From Pseudobutyrivibrio sp. UBA3626 (lineage in GTDB: Bacteria; Bacillota; Clostridia; Lachnospirales; Lachnospiraceae), in contig DFLF01000013.1 of the NCBI GenBank assembly GCA_002373675.1, forward strand, positions 148,919-212,918: 64,000 nucleotides of DNA, read 5' to 3'. How positions within the stretch are numbered: position 1 is the first letter of the stretch; the number at the start of each line of letters is the position of its first letter. Positions 53,628-63,500 of this stretch are shown piece after piece. A model generated the notes under the pieces. It did no database searches. It had not been told where the DNA came from and saw only the letters and a list, made by a program, of their open reading frames with translations. The position numbers and the translations under genes are program-made.

Positions 53628-55382
53628 ATGATAAAAACTTTATTAAAAGAAACAAAACAGTATAAAAGTGATGCATTAAAGACACCTCTATATATGTTAT
53701 TAGAGGTTGCAATGGAGATGATAATACCTCTTCTCATGGCTGTTATCGTTGATGATGGCGTTAATAAAGGGGATATGAGCGTGATTCTTAAAATGGGAGC
53801 TGTTATGCTTGTAATGGCGGGAATAGGTCTGTTTGCCGGAATAAGAGGAGGTACCGTAGGTGCAAGAGCAGCAACAGGTCTTGCCAAAAACCTTCGCCTT
53901 GCTATGTTTAAGAACATTCAGACATTTTCCTTTAAGAATATTGATAAATTCTCTCAGGCAAGTCTGATTACAAGACTTACAACTGATGTTACCAATGTGC
54001 AAAATGCTTACCAGATGGCCCTCAGACTTGGTACGAGAGCACCGGCAAGTCTTATTGTTGCAATGATTCTCTCATATTCCATAGAGCCTGAACTTGCCAA
54101 TGTATATCTTGTAGCAGTTGTAATACTTGCTATAATACTTACCATTGGACTTTTTTCTGTATTCAAGATTTTCTCGGTGTTATTTGAGCGATACGACAAG
54201 CTTAATAACAGTGTTCAGGAGAATATCACAGGAATGCGCGTAGTTAAGGCATATGTACGAGAGGCTTATGAGAAGAGCAAGTTCGCTAAGGCATCAAGAA
54301 ACCTTGCTAAACAATTTATAAAGGGAGAGACAATAGTGGCATTTACGGCACCTGTAATGATGCTTGCCATATATGGATGTATCCTTCTTATTAGCTGGTT
54401 TGGCGCAAATATGATTGTTGTTGACGAATTAACAACTGGTGAACTTATGAGTATGCTTGCTTATTGTATGAATATTCTTATAAGTCTTATGATGCTGTCT
54501 GTGGTATTTCTTATGATATCTATATCAACAGCTGCTTCAAAGCGTATAAGCGAAGTATTAGAAGAGAAGCCTGATATCGTTAATCCAGATAATCCTGTAG
54601 GGGAAGTAAAGGATGGATCAATAGATTTTAATTCAGTTGACTTTAGTTACAACGAAGATGGAAGCGGTAAAGTCTTAGATAATGTGAATCTTCATATCAA
54701 ATCAGGTGAGACAATCGGTATTATAGGAGGAACAGGTAGTGGTAAGACTACATTAGTAAATCTTATCTCAAGACTATATGATGTTAATAAGGGAGAAGTT
54801 CTAGTTGGAGGGGAAAATGTTAAGAATTATGATTTAGAAGTACTTAGAAAGGAAGTTTCTCATGTGCTTCAGGCAAATGTGTTATTCTCCGGCACAATAT
54901 ATGAGAACTTAAGATGGGGCGACATTGATGCTTCAGATGAGGAATGTAAGAAGGCTTGTGAACTCTCCTGCGCCAGCGAGTTCATAGAGAGAATGCCAGA
55001 TGGCTACAATACAAGGATAGAGCAAGGTGGAACCAATGTATCCGGTGGCCAGAGACAGAGACTATGTATAGCAAGAGCTCTTCTTAGAAAACCGAAGATA
55101 CTGATTCTTGATGATTCCACATCAGCAGTTGATACTGCTACAGATGCGAAGATTAGAAGGGCGTTTAGGGAAGAAATACCTAATACAACGAAGCTGATAA
55201 TAGCACAGCGTGTATCTTCTGTACAGGATGCAGACAGAATAATTGTAATGGATGATGGCAATATAGATGGCATAGGAACGCACGAGGAACTACTCGCAGG
55301 TAATGAGATATATAAAGATGTATATGAATCTCAGACCGGTGCGGGAAGCGGTGATTTTGATGAGGAGGAAAAGGATGGCTAG
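53628..55382 (+). CDS. MDR-type ABC transporter half, first subunit
   Basis: A 584-residue half-transporter. Residues 1-315 form a six-span exporter domain. The ATPase domain follows with Walker A GGTGSGKTT, a Q-loop in VLQANVLFSGTIYENL, the signature VSGGQRQRL, and Walker B ILILDDSTSAVD. Asp replaces the catalytic Glu after Walker B (LDDST), as in the degenerate subunit of heterodimeric exporters. It probably pairs with the next protein to export a drug, peptide or lipid. The frame begins at a TTG at 53604, but the ATG at 53628, 7 bases after AAGGA, is the likely start. Confidence 0.92.
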   Translation: MIKTLLKETKQYKSDALKTPLYMLLEVAMEMIIPLLMAVIVDDGVNKGDMSVILKMGAVMLVMAGIGLFAGIRGGTVGARAATGLAKNLRLAMFKNIQTFSFKNIDKFSQASLITRLTTDVTNVQNAYQMALRLGTRAPASLIVAMILSYSIEPELANVYLVAVVILAIILTIGLFSVFKIFSVLFERYDKLNNSVQENITGMRVVKAYVREAYEKSKFAKASRNLAKQFIKGETIVAFTAPVMMLAIYGCILLISWFGANMIVVDELTTGELMSMLAYCMNILISLMMLSVVFLMISISTAASKRISEVLEEKPDIVNPDNPVGEVKDGSIDFNSVDFSYNEDGSGKVLDNVNLHIKSGETIGIIGGTGSGKTTLVNLISRLYDVNKGEVLVGGENVKNYDLEVLRKEVSHVLQANVLFSGTIYENLRWGDIDASDEECKKACELSCASEFIERMPDGYNTRIEQGGTNVSGGQRQRLCIARALLRKPKILILDDSTSAVDTATDAKIRRAFREEIPNTTKLIIAQRVSSVQDADRIIVMDDGNIDGIGTHEELLAGNEIYKDVYESQTGAGSGDFDEEEKDG

Positions 55383-57270
55383 ACCAAGAGGACAGATGTC
55401 TAAAGAAGAATTCAAGAAGAATTCAAAAGCACTTGGACGATTATTTAAATTCTTATTTAAGAATTATGGTTTTTTGCTGATTGTCGTCCTTATATGTATA
55501 TTATTATCGATATTTTCTACGATTCAGGGAACATTATTTATCCAGAATCTGATAGATGATTATATTACACCAATGATTAATAGTGGTTCAAGAGACTTCT
55601 CAGAGCTTCTTGCAGCAATTATTAGAGTCGCTATATTCTACGGAGTCGGAATTGTGGCTACATTTGCATACCGTCTTATTATGGTATATGTAACACAGGG
55701 AACCCTTGATAAACTAAGAAGACAGCTCTTCGTTCATATGGAAGACCTTCCTATTAGATACTTCGATACGCATGCACATGGAGATATAATGTCTGTCTAC
55801 ACTAATGATATTGATACTATGAGACAGGTAATAAGCGAGAGCTTACCACAGTTTATTAATAGTCTGGTTACAATAGTTGCGGTAGTTATCTCTATGTTTA
55901 CGCTTAATTGGGTTCTTACACTTATAACCCTTGGTATGGTAGTGGTAATGTTCTATGTAACGAAGATTCTTGCTGGAAAGTCTGGTAAATTCTTTACTTT
56001 ACAGCAGAAGAATATTGGTATAGTAAATGGTCATATAGAAGAAATGATGATGGGACAGAAGGTTGTTAAAGTCTTCAATCATGAGAAGGAGTCAATCAAA
56101 GAATTCGAGAAGCTTAATGAAGAACTATTTGATAGCTCCAATAAAGCAAACAAATACGCCAACTTGCTCATGCCGGCAAATGCTCAGATAGGAAATCTTA
56201 GTTACGTTATTATTGCTGTAGTAGGTGGAATCCTTGCCCTTTCTGGAATTACAGGATTTACACTTGGTGGACTTGCTAGTTTCCTTACATTTAACAAGAG
56301 TCTCAACATGCCAATAAGTATGGTCTCACAACAGTTTAGCTTCATTGTAATGGCATCAGCCGGTTCGAAGCGATACTTTGATGTAATTGATGAGAAGCCT
56401 GAAGTCAATGATGGTTATGTTACTCTTGTAAATGCGAAAGAAGAAAACGGAGAACTGGTAGAAACAAAAGAGCGTACAGGAATCTGGGCGTGGAAGCATA
56501 CACATCAGGCAGATGGCTCTGTTACTTATGTCAGACAACAAGGTGACATACGATTCAACGAAGTTGACTTTGGATACAACGAAGACAATATTGTGCTTCA
56601 TAATATTAAGCTCTATGCAGAACCTGGTCAGAAAATAGCATTTGTAGGTGCAACAGGTGCAGGTAAGACCACCATTATTAATCTAATTAACAGATTCTAT
56701 GATATTGATGATGGTAAGATTCGTTACGACGGAATAAATGTCAATAAGATTAAGAAGGAAGATCTTCGTTCGTCTCTTGGAATTGTACTACAGGATACGC
56801 ATCTGTTTACAGGAACAATAGCGGATAATATCAGATATGGTAAGCTTGATGCTACGGATGAAGAGGTTATCGCAGCGGCAAAGCTATCTAATGCACATTC
56901 CTTTATAAAGAGGCTTCCCCAGGGGTATGATACATTGATTAATGGAGACGGCGCTAATCTCAGCCAGGGACAGAGGCAGCTTCTTGCCATATCAAGAGCT
57001 GCTATAGCAGACCCACCGGCATTAATACTTGATGAAGCTACAAGTTCTATTGATACAAGAACAGAGAAGAAGATACAAGACGGAATGGACAATCTCATGA
57101 AGGGAAGAACAACATTTGTAATTGCCCACAGGCTTTCAACAATACGTAACTCCGATTGTATAATGGTTCTTGAGAAAGGTAGAATTATTGAGCGAGGCTC
57201 CCATGAAGAACTTATGGAAGAGAAGGGTAAATACTACCAGCTCTATACAGGAAAGATAGTAAATGCTTAG
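55375..57270 (+). CDS. MDR-type ABC transporter half, second subunit
   Basis: A 631-residue half-transporter with a basic N-terminus, a six-span exporter domain (about residues 25-340), and an ATPase domain with Walker A GATGAGKTT, VLQDTHLFTGTIADNI, signature LSQGQRQLL and Walker B ALILDEATSSID with the catalytic Glu intact. An insertion of about 50 residues between the domains (VETKERTGIWAWKHTHQADG) is found in this subunit type. The start at 55375 follows GAGGAGG and overlaps the first subunit's stop by 8 bases, giving coupled translation of a heterodimer. Substrate unknown. Confidence 0.92.
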   Translation: MARPRGQMSKEEFKKNSKALGRLFKFLFKNYGFLLIVVLICILLSIFSTIQGTLFIQNLIDDYITPMINSGSRDFSELLAAIIRVAIFYGVGIVATFAYRLIMVYVTQGTLDKLRRQLFVHMEDLPIRYFDTHAHGDIMSVYTNDIDTMRQVISESLPQFINSLVTIVAVVISMFTLNWVLTLITLGMVVVMFYVTKILAGKSGKFFTLQQKNIGIVNGHIEEMMMGQKVVKVFNHEKESIKEFEKLNEELFDSSNKANKYANLLMPANAQIGNLSYVIIAVVGGILALSGITGFTLGGLASFLTFNKSLNMPISMVSQQFSFIVMASAGSKRYFDVIDEKPEVNDGYVTLVNAKEENGELVETKERTGIWAWKHTHQADGSVTYVRQQGDIRFNEVDFGYNEDNIVLHNIKLYAEPGQKIAFVGATGAGKTTIINLINRFYDIDDGKIRYDGINVNKIKKEDLRSSLGIVLQDTHLFTGTIADNIRYGKLDATDEEVIAAAKLSNAHSFIKRLPQGYDTLINGDGANLSQGQRQLLAISRAAIADPPALILDEATSSIDTRTEKKIQDGMDNLMKGRTTFVIAHRLSTIRNSDCIMVLEKGRIIERGSHEELMEEKGKYYQLYTGKIVNA

Positions 57271-57397
57271 TTGAAAGAAAAAATAACAAAATCAAAAATT
57301 TTTTGAAATAGGTATAAAGTATTGAAAAATAATTCCGATAACTACATAGAAAAAGTGTATCTATGGGGATTTTATGTTTATTTTTAAGTACAATCCA

Positions 57398-57406
57398 TGC
57401 TATAAT
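57398..57406 (+). promoter_or_regulatory. Extended -10 promoter of the giant surface-protein gene
   Basis: TGC directly before TATAAT (57401-57406) is a perfect extended -10 element. No clear -35 box is seen, which such promoters tolerate. The leader would be about 120 bases. The rest of the 261-base gap (57271-57531) is AT-rich; no clear terminator for the ABC genes was found in it. Confidence 0.6.
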
Positions 57407-57483
57407 TAAGGTAACTATAGGTACAAATAATAAATAAAAAATATTTAGTCAATTTATAAATCAACTATTTCACCAGATAGTTC

Positions 57484-57509
57484 GCAAATGGCTATAATTA
57501 GCCACTTGC
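57484..57509 (+). promoter_or_regulatory. Leader hairpin just upstream of the ribosome site
   Basis: Arms 57484-57493 and 57500-57509 pair at nine of ten positions around a six-base loop. The stem is flanked by GCAAA on both sides and ends 7 bases before the AAAGGAG ribosome site. It could control access to that site or mRNA stability. Confidence 0.5.
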
Positions 57510-57531
57510 AAAAGGGGGAAAGGAGTACTTT

Positions 57532-60500
57532 ATGGCAAAGTACAGAAATTATGGAAAGAAAATACTTGCAATAGCTCTTGTGCTGGCAACTGTTCTTACA
57601 ACAGGATCTTTCAATATGGAAGCGCTGGCAAAAGAATATTCGGATGTGCCAGAAGATAGCATTCCTTCAGGAGGTTATATTGGGCAGATTACGACTAATA
57701 GTCAGGCGAATAACCAGCAGGTTAATAATATAGGCTTTAAGATTGTTAAAGAAGCTGGAAAGCCTTATAGCTGTACTGTAGATATCTACGAGAATCCTAC
57801 GGATGAGAACGCCCCTGAATCTGGTGTACATAGAGTAACTATACCGAAGGATGTGGAAGCATCTCAGACACAAGAAGAAGCAACGATTGATATTCCTGTG
57901 GGAAATGGAGACGACGGTAAGCCAATTGTTCTTACTCCAGGTGAGAAGGTTGGTGTAGCAATTAATATATTAAGTTTTTCTGAGAATCGTACACTGTTCT
58001 ATGATAGTGATGAAGGAACAGGATTTACAAAAGAAAGCTTCACATCTAGTTGGGTATCAAGAGATAAAGGAACTATGTTGATTGATACTTCAACTTACAC
58101 AGGAACATTAAGTGACATTAAAAACATCACAATGAGTCCAGAGAAGACAATCTTAACTGTAGGTGATGACCCAGTTGATCTTAATGTTAAGATTGATCCT
58201 CTATATAAGAGAGATATTAATATTCAATCTAATAATACTTCGGCAGTTACAATTGATACTCAGAAAGCAGTAATGGCTGGTTCCGGAGAAGCAAAGGTTA
58301 CAGCAACATGTGCAGGAAAATCTACAGATGTAACATTTAAAGTATTAGAACCTAAAGTAAATAATTCAGATCCAAAAAATATTGCAAATCAGGATTATAC
58401 AGGATCAGCAATTACTCCGGATGTAAAATTATATCTTGGAACAACAGAACTTGTTAAAGACACAGACTATGTAGTTAATTACAAGAATAATATTAATCCT
58501 GGAACAGCTACAATTGAGATTAGCGGAAGAGGAAGTTACGTAGGATATAACAAGTCATATGACTTTAAGATTGTAAAAGGAAAGTTAACAGATGAAATGG
58601 TACAGGCTGGTGAATATACAGTTAATACAGCCACCGGCGAAGTATCAAGCGCATCTATAACAGGTCTTACATATAATGTTGATTATGAAGCAACGGCCGA
58701 ATATAAATCAAGTACAGCAACAAGCGTTACATATGATGTATCAGTAAAAGGTATAGGAAACTACGAAGGGGGACCATATACAAAGGAAGTAACAATGCAA
58801 GGTACTCCAGGTACCCCAATAGACATTAATTCTGTGGTAATTGCGGAACTTGAAAAGACTAGCTATGAATATACTGGTTCGGATATAAACCCTCCAGTTC
58901 ATTTCTATAGTAGAACAGCCACTGGTAAAGGCGAGGAAATCCCAACCTTTAAGAATAATGTTAAAGTAAAATATCCAGATGACAGTTCTGCATCAACAAC
59001 GCCTAAGACAGTTACAATTACTGGAATAGAGAATAATGGATATGTCGGAACAATAGAACTTAATTACACAATTACTCCTCTTAATATTGGTAAGAGTGGA
59101 AGTGGAGTAACAGTAACAGTTGCAAAAGAGCAAGGACGAACAGACAATAAATGGACTCATACAGGTCAGGAGATTTTTCCTGGAGTTACAGTTGAGCTAA
59201 CAAAAGGTGAAATTACAAAGAACCTTAATGAGGGTACAGATTATACACTTAAGTATAGAAATAATACAGATATAGGAACTGCTAGAATAACTGTTTCTGG
59301 TAAAGGTAATTATTCAGGTTCTATTAATGAAGAGTTTGAGATTATTGCAAGCTTTAAGAATGATGCAGAAGTAACCCTTGGGGGATATACAACAGACGCA
59401 AGCAGAGATTTTGTTACTGGATACAGTGTTGCCTATAATGGTAATGCCCATGAACCAACTCTAAGTATTACGCTAGATGGTGATCCTATTGAACTTGGAA
59501 CAGATTATTCCATAGCTTATGTTGATAATACTAATGCAGGTACCGCCAAGGTACATGTAACTGGACTTCGTGATTATTCAGGTAGTGAATTCGACGTAAA
59601 ATATACCATTACGAAGAAGCAACTATCTGGTAGTGTAGTCGTGAGTCAACCAATATACACATACACAGGAACGGCTATTCCTCTGCCGGATGGAGCATAT
59701 GATGTATATGATGGTTCTAAGAGACTTACACCAGGTGTTGATTATGATGTAACATTTACTAATAATACAAATGTTGGAACAGCTAGAGTAACAGCTACTG
59801 GAAAAGGTAATTATCAGGGTTCTATAAACGGTTCTTACACTATAGAAGCACTGTCACTTCAATCGAGTGATGTTGCTATTGATGCGATTCCAGATGAGTC
59901 TTATACAGGCGGTGAGCATAGACCGGTTCCTGTAGTAAGGCTTAATGGTAATGCCATTGATTCTAGTAACTACACAGTTACATATGCTAATAATATAGCT
60001 GTTGGAACAGCAACTGTTACTATAACAGGTAAGAATAATTTCAAAGATACTAAGCAGACAACATTCAAGATTAATCCTAAGACATTAGCTAATCTTACAT
60101 ATACACTAGGAGGTCTTACTTGTACACCTACTAGTTCTGCAGGAACATCCTATGTTGCAGAATATAGCGCGTCTTATAATGGTTTATATCAGAGACCGCC
60201 TGTGCAGGTATATGATAATGGTGTGGTTCTTACAGAAGGAACGGATTATAGAGTTATATACAATAGTAATCTTAAGGCAGGAACAGCATATGCTTATATA
60301 AGTGGACTAGGAGGATATAAGGGTTCCTGGGTAAGTATACAATTTACAATAACTAAGAAATCCATTACTAATTGTGAAGTTATATATAATGGCAAGACAG
60401 AGAAACGCTCAGATGGCAAGACATATCCTAAATTAGAAGTAAGAGATCCGTCCGCTTCTTATGGAAAAGATGTATTGGTGGAAAATGAAGATTACACATT

Positions 60501-63500
60501 AGTTCCAGAAGAAGCAGCATCCACGAGCGGGCCTAACAGAAAGTGTTCAATTGTTGGTAAAGATAATTTTATGGACGAGCAGGAAGTATACTATGATGTG
60601 GGTAATAACATTGCATCAGGTACTGTTCTTCTATACTTGCATGACAGCACACAGATTCAAAAGACAGGAGATCAATATCTTGTTGAATATATGGGGGAGA
60701 CACCTCCTATAGTTAACGTAGTCTATAATGGTAGTGCTCTAACCGAGCATACAGATTATGAAGTGGCACTTACACCTGTTAGCGGAACACTATATGATGC
60801 AGGCTCAGTAGTTAAAGTTACAGTAACAGGTAAAGGAGAATACTACGGAGAAGCAACAGAGCAGTATACGATTACACGTAAAGCAATAGATACGATGACG
60901 TTAACAGATGGTAATACCTCTACCTCTAAGATATCTGATTGGACATACGAGTATAATAGCTTAAAGAAAGAGGTTAATCCTGTTCTTACATATAATGTAC
61001 CGGGAGTCCCAACTCCTATTGTGCTTAAAGCAGGAACAGATTTTACGGTAGATAAGACTGAGATTGGTCCAAACGTAACAGATAGCGAAATTGTAACGAT
61101 TACAGCTACAGGCAATTATATTGGTACAGGGACAGCCGATTATAAGATTAATCCGTATAATGTTAATACACAAACGGGCATTGTTATAGGTGATATACTT
61201 GATCAGGAATACACTTCAGAGGCAATAGAGCCTCATCCAACAGTGCAACTTAAGTTGAGTGATAATTCAACCGTGAAAATGTATGAAGGTACAGATTATA
61301 CACTTGACTATGACAATAACGTTAATGTTGGAAATAAAACAGCTACTGTTATTATCAAAGGTATTAATAACTTTACCGGTGAGAACAGGTATGCGAAATT
61401 CAGCATTATAAGGAGAACGCTTACTAAGGATAATACTAAGGCAGAAGGGCTTAATAACGTATATTATACAGGCTCACAAGTGAAGCCTACTTTTGACCTT
61501 CGTTATAATGATGATATTTTGCTAATTAAAGATACTGATTATACTGTGACTTATGGTGAGAATCTCAAGATTGGCGCAACTAGCGGCATTGTTAATATTA
61601 AAGGTATTGGAAAATACGATGGTGAATTTACGCTTAACTTTGCTATAAAAGGAGACATCGGAGACACAAAAATATTTACAATAACAGGAATAAATGATGA
61701 ATATACTATAAGTAATGGAACAATTACCGGAATTACGCCTCTTGTAACATACAAGCCGGGAGGAGTTGTAACAGAGATTCCTTCTACATACTATACGTTG
61801 AAACTTCCGTCAACCATAGCGCCCGGATATGCAACTGTTTCATTAGAGGGTAAAGGCGATGTGATGGCCGGAACATATTACAAGAATATTAAAATACAAG
61901 GAAACCTTTCAGAGCCTGAAGCCGTAAAGATAACAGGCTTAGATGAGGAAGGTTATGCTTATACGGGTTCGGAGATTCAACCACATCCTACTGTTACATA
62001 TAATGGAAGAACACTTGTTGAAGGAACAGATTACAAGCTTGAATGGCAGGATAATGTGAGTCCGGAAGGTACGGCAAAGGTAATAGTTAAGCCGGCTGAT
62101 GGAAACACATTCTATGTAGGACAAGCATCTGCGACATTTAATATCAAGTATATGCTTTCAACAGCAACAATTGATAGTGTTGGACCATTTACATATAATG
62201 GATTAAAGCAGGAGCCTAAGCCAACAGTTACTGTTGCAGGAAAAACGCTAGATCCTGATGCTGACTTAGAATGGAGTTATGGTTCTAACACAAATGCATA
62301 TGATAATTGTTATGTGACTATCAGAGGTAAAGGTAAAGCAAAAGGAGATGTTACTATTCCGTTTACTATTAGGCCAATTAGTATTGATAGTACCAATACT
62401 ACTGTAAAATTTGCTGATTCGCCTATACCATACACAGGTACGGCAGTTCAACCGGAGCCTACAGTTACATATGGTGGAAAAACACTTGAACGTAATAAGG
62501 ATTATACAATTGAATATCCGCTCGAGAATACACCCGGAAAGAAGTATGTTAAGGTTAGAGGAACCGGTAACTATCAAGGCAACATTCAAGGCAATGATTC
62601 TAATGGCTTCTATGTTGTAAACCCGGGAAATATTGATGACGCAGTAGTTACTATTACTGAACCTGTATACTATGCGGGCGGACAGAAGGTTTATCCTAAA
62701 TACACTATAAAATTTAATGGAACCGATCTTATAGAAGGCGGAGATTATAGTGTTAGCTTTAGTAATAACGAACGGATAAGTACTGATACTTCTAAAGCGC
62801 ATATGGAATTTACAGGAAAGGGTAACTTTGCAGGAAGCTCTAAGACTGTTGATTTTGAAGTGTTAGCAACTGATTTGTCTAAGGGTGTTGTTAAAGTATC
62901 TGAAGCATCCAGTGTATATACCGGCTCAGAGATAACGCCTGAATTAGAAGTATACATTTTCACCGGTGACGGAGATAAGAAGTATTATTTGAATAAAGGC
63001 ACTGATTATTCAGTAAGCTATAATGGCTTTGACCATATGATTGATGCCGGAACATATGAGATAATCGTTCAAGGCGAAGGAAGCTTTATTAATAGTCTAT
63101 ATGCGTCTTATGAAGTGAAGCCTAAGTCTTTAAAGAGTGACAATGTTGCTGTAGCCATTAATAAGGACACTTGGGATTATACGGGAGAGCCTATAATACC
63201 AACAGTAACGGTTACTGATAGTGGTAGGGTGCCTGCAGAACAGACACTTGTAGAAGGCAAAGATTATACAATATCTTATGAGAATAATACAACTGCTGGT
63301 TCTGCTACAAGCGATAATCCGCCTAAGGTTATAGTAACTGGAATCGGAAATTATGGCGAAGTAGTTGAGAAGACATTCAACATAGGTAACGATTTAGCTG
63401 CTGCTGAAGTTACACTAGATGTGCCAACGACGGAATATACTTATGATGGAACGGAGCACAAACCAGAGGCATATGTTAAGGTTGGTGATAAAGTCTTAGA

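Noticed and set aside
57484..57520. c-di-GMP (GEMM) riboswitch before the giant surface gene
   Set aside because: Only one arm-like hairpin with GCAAA flanks is present. The GNRA loop, the second arm and the conserved GGCC/TAGG segments are missing, and the ribosome site follows at once.
60843..62963. Minus-strand open frames inside the repeat protein
   Set aside because: They are short, lack ribosome sites and overlap a continuous well-supported + strand frame, so they are shadows of the repeats.
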